Of a stretch of DNA of 64,000 bases, positions 21,601-33,566 are shown piece after piece; positions within the stretch are counted from its first letter, which is position 1; every line of letters begins with the position of its first letter. This DNA is from Adineta steineri (Eukaryota > Rotifera > Eurotatoria > Adinetida > Adinetidae). The translations under genes and the position numbers were made by a program. The notes beneath the pieces were generated by a model, which was not told where the DNA came from, searched no databases, and was given only the letters and a program-made list of their open reading frames with translations. The stretch is taken from positions 27,746-91,745 of the forward strand of contig CAJNOI010000279.1 of NCBI GenBank assembly GCA_905250115.1, read 5' to 3'.

Positions 21601-23550
21601 ATGAGTTCAAGATCAAGATTATACACACGTTTTCGTCATCAAAACAACACACATTCAATCAAAAAGACTCATCTTGTTATTTTTGATATTGATGTCGATC
21701 AATCGATGTTATCTGATTTAACTATTGAAATGAAGATATTTAATGAAGATGAAATTGATTTATGGTTTGATTATATAACATCAGATGTTAATGAAATCTA
21801 TCTAATTGTCTCAAATCTTCTAGGTTATACGTTTATTCAATTCATTCATGATTATCCACAAATAAAATCAATTTATATATTTTGTAAAGATCCACAATAT
21901 AGAAATTATTCAAATACACTAACAAAATTACAAGGTACTTTCGATGATATAAATGTGATGTGGCAACAGTTTCAACATAATTATAATATATTTTACAGTT
22001 ATTATGATTTCCAACAAAGTACATTTAAAAGCATTAATTCGACAAGTGCTGAAAGTGTTTGGTGGATAGTTTTTTATAAGATTCTACAACATATTAAACA
22101 TACAAACATTGCCAAGGATGAATTTATCGAATTTTACCGAAATTCTGTTGGAGATAGCGAACGCCAGTTAAGAAATATACAAGAACTGGTTGATCGTTAC
22201 GACTCTACTGAAGCTATTTATTGGTATACCAAGGAGTCTCTTACGTATCCTTTATTGAATCAAACACTTCGAACAGAAAAAAACATCAACAATATATTTA
22301 AACTCCGATTATTCATTACGGATCTTATATCTCAATTAAGAATTCTCCAATCAGATCAACGTAAAATCGGTGACCATTCTCTCCTAGTGTATCGTGGCCA
22401 AGCGATGCTAACAGAAGACATCCAACAACTCAAATCCGCTATTGGTAACTCAATAAGATACAATAGATGTCTTTCCACTCTTTTAAATAGAGATATTGCG
22501 TTGGGGGTTGCTGAATATGCACGCGAGAATCCGGATCTAGAACGTGTACTAATGACAATTGAAATAGACTCCAACAATATTAATAATAATACAGCACCTT
22601 TTGCAAATATTTCTCAACACAGTTATGATAAGGATGAAGAGGAAGTTTTACTATCAATGAATTCAATACTATTAATTGAATCTGTTGAATTAGATGAAAA
22701 TCATCTTTGGAATGTTCGTTTAAAATATATAGATAATCAATGGGATGTCGAGTTTGATGAAAGAAGTATTTTTAGTCGACACGGTGAAAAAATCTTTATT
22801 CGACATTTATCAAAAGAAAATAACCAATTTATTGCTTTTCAATTATTACTGGATTTTATTTTGAGATTAGAACAAACATTTTATGCCGAACAGGAACTTT
22901 TAGAGTTTGCTCGATCAAAATATGAAAGTAATCCAGCGCAATTGGCAGAAATCGATGATTTCGAAAGAAATTATCGACCGGAAGATGCTGTTAAATGGTT
23001 TTCAAAAGATAATTTTCTCTATCGTTTATTAAATGAATCACTTCGTACCGAAATTATTAATGATATTGTTAAAATGAGATATTTTATTTATGACTTACAT
23101 AATCAATTAGCTGAATTACAATTATCTTTTATTGACTCATTAAATGGAAAAAAAGAAATTGTTTTATATCGAGGTTTACTAATGAAAGTCGCTCAACTTA
23201 ATGAATTAAGAGAAAACTTTGACGGTTTAATTTCAATGAATAGTTTTGTATCAGCAACACAAGATGAATATGTAGCGATTGTGTTTTCTGGTGATGGAGA
23301 ACAAACAATTCCACCAGATGAAGTATCAGTCATCTATGAAATGTTAATTGATACTGATATTCGATCAACACCATATGCAAAAATTCAAAGTACTATAGTT
23401 GACGAAGAAGAAGTTTTGTTTTCAATAGGATCAACATTTCGTATTGGAAAGATTAATGAAATACGTTCACGAGTGTATCGAGTGAAATTAACAATGGTAC
23501 ATAAAGAAGATGAACTATGGAATAAATTAACAGCACATCTAGACTCTTAA
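21601..23550 (+). CDS. Intronless protein with two ADP-ribosyltransferase (ART) domains
   Basis: Predicted NAD-dependent mono-ADP-ribosyltransferase of the R-S-E class, 649 aa in one uninterrupted exon. Residues about 20-130 resemble an N-terminal domain that I recall from many bdelloid ART proteins (VSNLLGYTFIQFIHDYPQIK, SIYIFCKDPQ). The first ART unit (about 205-390) has WYTKESLTYPLLNQTLRTE, the Arg in LVYRGQ (about 263), Ser/Thr in CLST and the acidic ExE site DEEEVLLS (about 345). The second unit (about 460-640) repeats the plan: WFSKDNFLYRLLNESLRTE, VLYRG (about 523), SFVSAT and DEEEVLFS (about 603). Both key-residue sets look intact. No signal peptide or membrane segment is evident. Targets are unknown. 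A hAT transposase relic follows. Confidence 0.85.
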   Translation: MSSRSRLYTRFRHQNNTHSIKKTHLVIFDIDVDQSMLSDLTIEMKIFNEDEIDLWFDYITSDVNEIYLIVSNLLGYTFIQFIHDYPQIKSIYIFCKDPQYRNYSNTLTKLQGTFDDINVMWQQFQHNYNIFYSYYDFQQSTFKSINSTSAESVWWIVFYKILQHIKHTNIAKDEFIEFYRNSVGDSERQLRNIQELVDRYDSTEAIYWYTKESLTYPLLNQTLRTEKNINNIFKLRLFITDLISQLRILQSDQRKIGDHSLLVYRGQAMLTEDIQQLKSAIGNSIRYNRCLSTLLNRDIALGVAEYARENPDLERVLMTIEIDSNNINNNTAPFANISQHSYDKDEEEVLLSMNSILLIESVELDENHLWNVRLKYIDNQWDVEFDERSIFSRHGEKIFIRHLSKENNQFIAFQLLLDFILRLEQTFYAEQELLEFARSKYESNPAQLAEIDDFERNYRPEDAVKWFSKDNFLYRLLNESLRTEIINDIVKMRYFIYDLHNQLAELQLSFIDSLNGKKEIVLYRGLLMKVAQLNELRENFDGLISMNSFVSATQDEYVAIVFSGDGEQTIPPDEVSVIYEMLIDTDIRSTPYAKIQSTIVDEEEVLFSIGSTFRIGKINEIRSRVYRVKLTMVHKEDELWNKLTAHLDS

Positions 23551-23679
23551 ATATTATAAAAAGAGATCTATACATATTGTAAACAGTGTTGTCACCTCTT
23601 CTGCTTTTCTTCTGTTGTTTTTGCTTTTTAGATTTCTTTGTTTTTTTATATTTTTAATAAAAACTCAATATTTGAACCG

Positions 23680-23974
23680 TTCATTTTGTCAAAATAATCA
23701 TTTAACACAAAGTCAGATTGTAAGATTCGAGCAACTCCGGATGTTATTACTTTCTCTTACTCCATCGCCAAATTTGAAAAAACTCTTATGTTTTTTATTT
23801 TCATTATCTTGTAGTAATGCTGATATTGAATCTGTATTTTCATAAATGAAATATTTAGTAAATGACAAGCGGAACTGTAGTATGACAACAGAATTAGTGT
23901 CAGCTAAATTAAAGTGTGTTGATATGTACAGGTATATATTATCAAACCGGGATATATTGAAAGCTATTAGGTGA
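23680..23974 (+). mobile_element. hAT-type transposase C-terminal relic
   Basis: The frame carries the hAT dimerisation-region signature: LLCFLFSLSCSNADIESVFS, one stop codon (TAA 23843-23845), then in the same frame MKYLVNDKRN and MTTELVSAKLKC..., closing at TGA 23972-23974. Intact family members usually have a form like S-x-x-x-NA-x-x-E-R-x-FS followed by a basic K-x-x-RN block. The upstream transposase is missing and I see no terminal inverted repeats, so this is a dead fragment. Confidence 0.7.
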
Positions 23975-26900
23975 GATGAAAAATATACGTTTAAAAAAAT
24001 GTTCAGTAATTGTATTTATCTATGTTTAATTTTGTTTTTCTGATTTTTTGCACTAGAATATAAAATATAATGCTAAACTTATTATTTTATTACGGCTGGA
24101 CTTAAACCATAGTTTGATATTAAGACACACTTTCTGCTTGTCGAAGCGCAACAGGTGGCAACACTATTTTTTATGTAGCATTGTCTATATAAACTTTCAT
24201 CAAGTGGAAACATTAACAATAAATAGTTGTTAAAATACGTCATGTAAACATCTCTAATGTATAATGTAATTAATTATTTGTTAAGCAATGGTGATAAAAT
24301 GATGATTTTTGGTCGATTAAAAGCAAGACAGCACTTCATTGAATTGATAACTTTAAGGACAAAATACAGTAGTGACATTGACTTAGTCTTAAATTTCTTG
24401 TTATGAGTTAATAAGTATTATGAAAGAATAAGTTTTGTTATAGAATATTTTTTGAATTATGACGTTTTTACTTATTAATAAACTAATTATAATTTTATAT
24501 ACTAGTTATATTATGAAATATCAAATAATTATATGAAATGAGAAAGTTTTCATTGACTACAATATTCCATTGAATCTCTAATCTAAGTGCATCGATTGTT
24601 TAGCATTTTGTTATATGTGAATAGGAAGTTATGAATAATAATACAGTATAATGCAATCTACTCAGTTTATAAAATACAAAATAATTGTCATTCATGTTTT
24701 AGTAAGTGTACCGAATTGACCTTTGAAATTATTGTTTGCTACGCTAACTATCCGAGAAGACGAAGATCAAGGGATTTTAGTAAGATACATGTCTAATGTA
24801 CTTTAGAATAAAAATTTTCTCTTCAAGATAATGTTGCTATCATACATGATTGTATACAATAGAAAGATAAAAGGAATGTTGAGATAGTATATTTTGTGTT
24901 CTACTTTGAGAAAGAGTAAACAGTGATAATCATATAGCTATTGATGAGAAGCCTATTTCGTGATATGATCTCTAGGTATTCTATTTCTTTTTAAATATCT
25001 TACGAGTACAAGGTCGATTAAAATAAAACAAAGGAAGAATAAAGGTCGATCTATAGTTCTTAGCTTTTATTTGCATGTATGATGATTCCAAATAATCTTT
25101 ATTTCTACTTACGTGACACGTAGGAGTTGACAGAGCAGCTGATGTGTAGGGGGTGTTACGTTATTTTTACTTTTTATTTCTTTTACCTGGTAATTGATAA
25201 TAATTGTTATTATTTCTATTACTTTTTACTGGTAATTACATTAGTTTTCTTATTTTATTGATACGAGAACTTGCATTCTATTTTAGTAACATACTCTTGA
25301 GATTATTACTATATTACTGATTCTAAGTAATATTAACATGAAAGCTATAAAATAGCATTGATAAAAAGGAGCAGATACAATATAAAGTCATAAATATTGT
25401 TTTTTATAATTCTAAGTACTGAGGTTCTTCTGACATACTTCTTACCCAACAGAACTTCTGTTTTTCCAGTTGTCTGGTGCAATACCAAAACAAAGTTTGT
25501 CGAAAACTGAAATATCCACTGAAACCTGGATAGTGAGAATTGCTTGAGAAATACAGCATAAAATAAAATCAGTTTCTGTTGGAAAGTCAAAGTAAAACGT
25601 AGGCATGATATTCTGATGTATGAGCAGACATAGACTCGTTGAGCCGAAATGTTTTTATTACTTTTATGAGTTATTACTAAAGTAATGTACCACGCATATT
25701 CATGATAGTATAAATTATACTCGGCATACGTTGCAACTAAAGAATTCGAACCTTACTAATACATGAAGACTCGCTCTATATCTATATATGAAAGATTTAG
25801 TTTTACATAATCTTTGATTTTTATAATTCAGACCGATACTATATGGTGTATCATACTCGAATGAACACAGTAAGTATATATGTTTACATAATTGAATACT
25901 ATGAATAGCGACATTGAAATAAAAAAAATGTGTATGTGTCATTTTAACCTTAACTTAATATATGATGACGTGAAAAGAATTAAGATGCGCAATATGTTCA
26001 AAAGAGAAAATTAGAGAGAACCAAACTTTTTAATTCTAGATATATAGTAAGTGTTTGGGCATTAATAGAACTTGAACTGAAGTACTGAGACGTACAAAGA
26101 AAAATAATTGATAATACTTTGACTAGATCGGCAAGACCTACAAACAGGTATGTGTTTCGTAAAAAATTGCGATTCATATTTGAAGATCTTTTCTTATAAA
26201 TGTAAAAGAAGAATTTCAAAGATTTAAAGCATTATGTAATCAACGCGAATTGATTCGTCACATTAGAATTTTATTGTAGTATTACATTTACATCACTTTT
26301 ACCCGCTAAATTGATAGCATATTCTTTTTGACCTATATCGGATGTACCAAAAGTTTTGCATATACTTCGATATGAAAAAATGATAAAATATTTGTTGTTT
26401 TTTGGAAATATTCACTACGATAAGCTCTACAAGAACTACATAAAAAAAGTTCCATTAGTTTATTCTGATAATTTTGCTATATTTAATATGAACCACTTAT
26501 ATGGTAGTGTTTTATTTCCGCATGAAAAACATGTCTGGAAAGTTTTCTTGTTTGTAATAGAATTTTTTATTACAACCTTTGTAGAGCTTTCGATGGTGCA
26601 TCTTTTTCAAAAAAAACAATATTTTACCATTTACTCAAGTCCAGATATATGCAAAATAAAATTTTACTACGTATATCATGAAACACTCTTATTACAGAAA
26701 TAGTACTAGACGGAAATTAGTAGTTAAATAAATAATGGCGGTAATGTTGTTACTAAAAAAAAGTCATGTTTGTATCCATCTATAGGAAATTGATGGGAAA
26801 CGACTTGTCTACAACATATGTGTTTATCATTGAATTTAATAATTACGATAAATAGTACTTGTGTAAGTTTATAATGTAAATACCAATGAAATGTTAATTG

Positions 26901-28598
26901 TAAGACTGTTGTTCGATTAGCATTCACCCACAATTGATATTTTTTTTCAGTCGTAAACAATTCTTTTATCCTCTTCAATATATTTTGTTGTGTTATTAAA
27001 ATTACAAAAAAAGTGTCGAAAATTGTAACATTATATATTTTGGTAAGATTATATTTCTATGTAATCTTTAGCTGTTTTTTTATGAAACTAGACTAAATAC
27101 AGAATCAGAAATACCAGTAGGCGAACATCATTAATAATAATTGATAATCAGTTTTTGTTAAGCAGGTGATTCATATCCGTTAACAAAATCTCCTATCAAA
27201 AAGATAAATATTTATACACCTGACATCTGACAATAATGTATATTAGAAGTGTCAAAATATATTTTTTTAGTAAACTGATGACGTCTTACATTCAAAGATG
27301 ACATATTTTCCATTAACTATAAATTAAATGGAAAGTTTTTGTTTTAGTTAATAATTTATTACTATTTATCCTTAAAGAATCTTTAGTTCTAAATAGAATT
27401 GTAATTACGTCAATCTCTTTCAGCTTAGTGCATTTTTCTTATGAATCTCATCTTTCAGTTTTGCTTTATCTATCGTGTCAAAATAACCAGTTTTTCCATT
27501 TGTTAGTAAGAATAGTAAAATTATTTTTAGTTTCTTATTCCAATGAAATATGTTTCTGTTTAAATTAGTTCATCATGGTTTAGACTATTCAAAAAAATCT
27601 TAATAGTGAATTTGAGAGAAAGTATTTTCTATAATAATATATTGACATTTGTTTTTAAAAAGGAAACAACTATAAAATTATATGAATTACTCCTCTATAG
27701 AAATAATATATTGAATCTTTTATGTCAAGTATGCCTTAGATAGTATAATTATTTTTGTTAAAAATCGAAAAAAACATTTAGAACGAATCAGTCTTAATTA
27801 CCTTGCTGTCTTTTCGTCTTGAAACAAAGCTGATACTTGTTAATTTCCTATTTTCTATTAAGTATTGACTATACTGAACAAACCTATCTGTTCGCACTTC
27901 TTTATTTAATAAATAACTTCTATTATTCTTATATGAACAAGGTGCTTTAAGAGCTAAACATAATTCCTTCAAAATTACTCTTCTGCTACGGTTTTAGTTC
28001 GCAAAAAACATCAATGGTTTTCTTCTGATACTCCTTGTCTCCGTTGTTTAGTTTTTGTTTTTAAGATATCTGGGAAAAATCTGAGTGGTAAGAAAAAAAA
28101 ATTAAAGATTTTATAAAATATTAAAAAATAGGTGTGACCTATATTTAGATTGTTAGAATATAAGTATTTGAGAGGAAAAGTATAGTATGACACTTTTTTT
28201 ATGTTGAGTGCTTTAATAGAATATTAAATATTAATTCATAAAATAGGCAGAAAAAAAATGATGAATATCTAATAGATTTTGTTATATAGGAATTATGCTA
28301 ACATTTCCATTTTATTCTTTTCTTTTTTTATAAGCGAAGACGATTAGCTGAACATCTGGTTTCTGCTTGAAATAGAGTATTTATGTCTATGATGATTCTA
28401 AAACTTGTAACATTCTTTTGTTTAGCAGTCGCATTATAGAATTTTGCCTTTTTCTTTATGAAAATTCTAGCATAGTTGATGAATTATTCTCACAAACATG
28501 CGATTTTCTATAATACAAAGATAATTTTTAGCAGATTGTATTTCATATTCATATTATTCTGGATTGTAAGAAATAATATAAGATTATTTGTTTATAGA
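23975..28598. other. 4.6-kb gene desert
   Basis: AT-rich sequence with only short, low-complexity open frames (Phe/Ile/Tyr/Lys-rich, up to about 115 codons), no recognisable domain and no paired splice signals joining protein-like blocks. It probably includes old repeats I cannot identify and the GPCR promoter at its right end. Confidence 0.6.
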
Positions 28599-30068
28599 AT
28601 GCCACTCACCATTGTACAACTCGATTTAATTGGCCGATATCTTAATATATATTTCGGTTCATTCATGCTTATTGCTGGTCTATTAGGATCATGTATTAAT
28701 TTATGGTTATTCACACGTCATCGTTTTCGAAAAAGTCCATGCTCAAGATTTGTTATTGCATCTAGTTTATTCGATATTCTTCATTTAATCGTAGCTCTAT
28801 TTCTTCGTGTTTTGGCTGACGGTTTTGGTAAAGATCCAGCATCATCAAGTGTTATTGGATGTCGAATTCGTTATTATCTGTAAGTAATTATTATTAAATA
28901 AGTTCTAGTTAGAAATATCTATACACGCTGTTTATTTACTATACAGAATCTTTATTGATAAACAATATCAAATATTAGTACTAATAGATATCGTGTTAAA
29001 CGGAATGAAGTCGTTGGTGTTCTTTTGACCTGAATAAAGACTGAATATGAATTAATTACTAATAGAAATTATTTTACAAAAGAGAGAACCATCTAAACTG
29101 ATAAAAAATGTCCTTATCATAATACGGATATAATGAATTATATATAGAAACTTTTATTCATAATATTTTCTAAAAAAAGTATTAATCCGAACGTACCTTT
29201 TGTATATAGTTGTTCGAAAACGTACTCTATGAGGAATATTTAATACTAATATTAATCATAGTTTATGAAAGATTTTTATCGAATCTATGTTTGTTTATTC
29301 AATAGAATTACATTTTCGGCTTATGCATCTCTTGGTTGTCGATGTTTGGCTAGTTTTGATCGATATGCATGTACTTCTCGTTCTATATCATTTCGAGAAT
29401 GGAGTTCATTTAAAATAGCATATAATTTCTTAATTATAAACACTTTTATATGGATCTGTTTTGCTCTACCAAATTTTCTATACTTTAATCTCGTACCAAT
29501 TGGTCCTGCACGCGTTATATGCCATATTGCAGAAAAAGCATATTCCAATTATTTTGCATATTTTGTTAATCCTGTTTTATATTTTTCTCTACCATTGATT
29601 ATAATTATTACATTAGCGATAAAAACTCATAAAAATCTACGCTTAATGAACAAAACAAAACGAATAAAACGTCTTGAACGACGAATGGCTTCAGTAAGAT
29701 TTTTTTTTATTAAAATTATTTATTCTATATTATTTATTTAGATGATTATTTTACAAGCTATAACAAATTCAATCTCTTCAATTCCATATGGTATTCAATT
29801 CTTTTATTCTGTTATTACATTTACATCAGAAAAAGATGAATATCGTCGAGCTCAAGAAAACTTATTTTTACAAATTACTCGTCTATCATATTATATAAAC
29901 TTTATATCTGCTTTTTATATATATTATGTTTCATCAAAACAAATTCGATCAACAATTAGACGAACTATTCTAAGACAAAAAAAATTAAGTACTCCAAGTA
30001 CATCTTCGAGTAGCAGTTCGAAAAATCAATTCAGTGACAAATATGCATCGAGGAAAAGTTTTAAATAA
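28599..30068 (+). CDS. Rhodopsin-like (class A) seven-transmembrane receptor
   Basis: Three exons: 28599-28879, 29306-29693, 29742-30068 (331 aa). The start at 28599 lies right after an acceptor-like tttatag. Hydrophobic segments in order: FGSFMLIAGLLGSCINLWLF (TM1), IASSLFDILHLIVALFLRVL (TM2), a third around FSAYASLGCRCLASFDRY ending in a DRY motif, then four more (IINTFIWICFALPNF, FVNPVLYFSLPLIIII, ITNSISSIPYGIQFF, INFISAFYIYY). Cysteines before TM3 and in the second extracellular loop (ICHIAEK) could form the usual disulfide. The tail is basic and Ser-rich. It resembles the orphan or peptide-receptor-like GPCRs that are expanded in rotifers. Ligand not assignable. Confidence 0.8.
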
Positions 30069-30327
30069 ATCTTTAATGTACATTTAAATGTAATATAATA
30101 AATTATTTGTTTAAATATTTTAATAACATTTGATATAGGTTATGCTTTGTCAGTAAATCTTTCTTTTAAATTGAGAAATGAGTATGGACTCAAGAGTTCA
30201 ATCAGTTTAAATCATATTTTGTGTATTGAAGAGGATGAATATAGTCTTTTGACATATAATAATTAAAAATTTTCATCGCATGATATGACAAAAATAGACA
30301 TGTCAAGTAAGGGAAATGATTTGTAAT

Positions 30328-30888
30328 TTATTTTTCTAAATCAATGTAGTAATTAAGGCGAATTTCATGTTTAACTTGTTCATCATTTATATAAGCATTT
30401 CTATCGATATCACCTAATTTTGCTCCCATGGCAGCATAAAATCGGCAAGCCGATACGTTTGTATTTTGTGTTTCAATACTCATATGTTTGGTTTTACCTT
30501 GTTGTTTAGCCCATTGAACAGCATATTCAAATAATGCTTTTCCCACTCCTAAACGTCGATAGGAAGGATCAACACGAAAATCACATAGTGCACATTCAGG
30601 CATTTCTACAATAGCACCACCTATAACTTTATCATTTTGAGTTGCATCGAATGCAAGAAAAATTCCCCAATTAGTTGTATCCATATTAGACCATAAATGA
30701 GATGAATCGGAATTAAGTAATTGATCGTAATCTTTTATGTATGATGTAAGTAGTGGTCGTTCAATAAGTTTAATTTGTTCATTATTATCATCGATAACAT
30801 CGTAGATTGAATGAACTTCAAATGATATGGGTGTATTACTAAATTCAGATAAACGTGAACTATCAACTTGAACTATATGAAATGTCAT
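30328..30888 (-). CDS. GNAT acetyltransferase, streptothricin acetyltransferase (SatA)-like
   Basis: 186 aa, intronless. I start at the second Met (MTFHIVQVDSSRLSEF) because bacterial SatA-type enzymes begin this way; an upstream in-frame ATG at 30930 would add 14 hydrophobic residues. The acetyl-CoA-binding motif A is clear (DFRVDPSYRRLGVGKALFEY, R-x-x-G-x-G core), followed by AVQWAKQQG and the very SatA-like SIETQNTNVSACRFYAAMGA and LGDIDRNAY. Family members N-acetylate small amines; SatA acetylates streptothricin. Substrate here is unknown. Its neighbours are intron-rich animal genes, so a bacterial origin by horizontal transfer is likely. Sequence recognition is from memory. Confidence 0.8.
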   Translation of the reverse strand: MTFHIVQVDSSRLSEFSNTPISFEVHSIYDVIDDNNEQIKLIERPLLTSYIKDYDQLLNSDSSHLWSNMDTTNWGIFLAFDATQNDKVIGGAIVEMPECALCDFRVDPSYRRLGVGKALFEYAVQWAKQQGKTKHMSIETQNTNVSACRFYAAMGAKLGDIDRNAYINDEQVKHEIRLNYYIDLEK

Positions 30889-31361
30889 GGAACAAAAAAT
30901 AACTAAGACAATTTCATTTATAAATACCAAATGCCAGAAGAGAATATCGTGATAGAATAAATTTAATATTTAGTTGGTTTTTAGTGTTGTCCAATCAAAC
31001 AAAAGTAACTAAATATTTTTTCGATCACTTACAACCATGATAAAACTTCATAAGACCGCGATTTATTTTTCTAAATGTATTCTCAAAAAATTATATCATA
31101 CCAATCGTTCATAGTTTATAAACGATAAATATTTTATTGTAAAAGAAGTTTTTTATAACACAGAACTTATCAATAAGCAATATCAGTTTTTCACTAAACA
31201 TCATCGTTATCGAAATAATAACGAATTATAATAACAAGAAAAGAAAAACAAAACTATCTGAACAATTTATACGAGCAACAAATGAATACTTCAGAAAATA
31301 TATCACATCTAGTAACTGACTAGAATCATTCTAATGGCAAAATATTTGTTAATAAGAAAAA
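30889..31361. other. Intergenic AT-rich sequence
   Basis: Lies between the 5' end of the GNAT gene and the 3' end of the receptor kinase, both on the minus strand. It should contain the GNAT promoter. I see no gene. Confidence 0.5.
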
Positions 31362-33188
31362 CTATATCAATTGATTGAGTTTAAATGCAAGTGTTTGTGC
31401 TTTCATACGCATATCAGAATCGGCTGTCCAACATGAATCAATTAATGAACACAATTCATGAATAATCTATACAAAAAAAGATCATCGTATGTCAAATATT
31501 TTTTTACAATAGAAATTACAAACCATAGCATATTGTTTATCTTTTACTTGTCGAATAAGTGTTGGTCGTAATCGACGAACAATCACGATATCATAAATCT
31601 GAGCAGCAAAAGAAGGTCCACCAGGATTATTTGTAATATATTCTTCATAGGGTGCTTGATATACTTCAAGTAAATTAAAATAGATATACATTATATTAAT
31701 TTTTATGATTACCTGTTATTGGATAAACATCACATTGTCTTATTATTTCCCACATAACTAAGCCTAAGGCATACATGTCTACACTGTATAAAGCATCATG
31801 AGTATATGCAATGACACCTTCAAGTAATTCTGGTGCCATATAACGCATCGTACCAATTTGTACAAAATCTTTTTCAGTTAATACTTGAGGTAGAGCAATG
31901 GCAATACCAAAATCAGCTAGGCATAAATTTAATTCATTTTTACAAATAAGTATATTTGTTGATTTAATATCACGATGGACAATTGTCATATGATTTTTAT
32001 TTTGTCCTACATGTAAATAAGATAATGCTGATGCAAGTGAACGAAGAAATATTAAACATTGATTTATAGTTAATGTTCGATTAGGTTCACGTAAATATGA
32101 TTGAAGTGTACCATTTTCATAATAGGGTAATATAAGATATAAATGTGAATTATATTGACCATCAGATAGAATTCTAGAAAGAAAGAGTATATATTGATAA
32201 GATAACATTTTTTCTTTCTTAGCGCAGAGAGAGAGAGAGAATATGATAAGGATATGATGTAACTCAGTAGAAACCCTGACATATATTCTTGACGGTCGAT
32301 TTTGATTCATCCAAAATGACAGTAAGACACTTGTTTTTTTTCTATGAATGTATTAATCAATAGGATACACTATTTTCTTATAATAATCGATTATCGAACA
32401 TACTACAAATTTTAGGTAAGATAGAATTTTACATACTTAATAATTGATTCATGTTTAATAGATTTAAGTAATGTAACTTCATTTTTCCATATTAATAGAT
32501 CTGTTTGTTGATAAACTTTAAGAGCAACAATATCATCATTAAATACACCTTTATAAACAATACTATTTTTTCCCGAAATTATTTTTTGTGCAGAAAAAAA
32601 TAATTGTTCTATTGAAGTTGTTGTTGTTAATGATGATGATGATGATTTTCTAAATGATGTATTAGCTTTATTCTCATGTCTATTTCTTAATGATTTCCAT
32701 AAACTAAATATAAACGTGATTAGAATAATAAACAACGTACAACTAAATATGATTAAAAATAATTTCCATGAAAAATATTCTTCGTCTATAATAACAACAT
32801 TCGTTTTTGTTGTATGATCGATTAAAATCGAACGATATGTTGTTGTTGGCGTTGTTAATAATATTGTCCAATTAAGTGTACAATTATTTGTTGAACAACA
32901 ACATGAAAATGCTTGAGAATTAACTGCATCCATCTCTAATATACATTGTTTGGATTTTAAACATTGTTCATCACTTTGTATCGTACTTAATTGTTTAATA
33001 AATATATTTCCTGAATAATTATAATAAACTCCAAGACATGCATCTTGATTTTCTAATACATTTGAAAATGTACAATTTGATTGACAAGTTTTTATTAAAT
33101 AATTTTCCGCGGAATTTATTTTCTGTGGTAAATAAATTGGACAGACAAGCGCATAGTTTATATTAATGAGATTAATAAAAAAAAGCAA
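31362..33188 (-). CDS. TGF-beta/activin/BMP type II-like receptor Ser/Thr kinase
   Basis: Single-pass receptor kinase, 485 aa. Exons (minus): 33188-32437, 32173-31713, 31663-31524, 31466-31362. A signal peptide (MLFFINLININYALVCPIY) precedes a Cys-rich ectodomain with ACLGVYYNYSGNI and the three-finger box CCCSTNNC, as in activin-receptor ectodomains. The membrane span is about LFLIIFSCTLFIILITFIFS. The kinase follows with VALKVY, VHRDIKSTNIL, LADFGIAIAL and MAPELLEG, all intact. There is no GS box (Thr/Ser-Gly-rich segment) before the kinase, so a type II and not type I receptor is favoured. The protein is short for the family, ending soon after the kinase. Confidence 0.85.
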
Positions 33189-33566
33189 AACTTTATTTTT
33201 AAATTAATAAGAAAAATTTTTATTCGAAATAAATAAAACTTACTGAATATCATATTGAGAAGTTGATCTTTCTTCTCCTTTTTTTTCCCTATATATATTT
33301 TAATTTAAATGTACGGCAAAAGTTTCGATATGTTAGATGTCGCTAGATAAAATCAAATAAAAATGAATCATTGAATTTTACGATAAGATTAGAAAATAAT
33401 TTCTTTTTTTTTCATGTTCTGTATTTAAAAAGAATTTTTTTTGTTTCGAAAAGAAAAAGAAATCTTGGTAAAATACTGATAGGCTTACTTGTTTATTTAT
33501 CAATCTTTTCTTTGTGTTTTTTGTTCTATAAATTGGTTGTCTTATTTTATCGACTTGTTTATCTTA
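33189..33566. promoter_or_regulatory. Divergent intergenic region
   Basis: 378 bp between the start codons of the receptor kinase (minus) and F-box/WD40 gene (plus), which makes it a probable shared bidirectional promoter region. No specific motif is assigned. Confidence 0.4.

Noticed and set aside
26356..26703. 115-codon plus-strand frame in the gene desert
   Set aside because: Tyr/Phe/Lys-rich AT-driven composition, no splice partners, no recognisable motif.
30889..30930. Extending the GNAT protein by 14 residues to the upstream ATG
   Set aside because: The added residues are hydrophobic and the family normally begins at the second Met; a signal peptide is possible but less likely.
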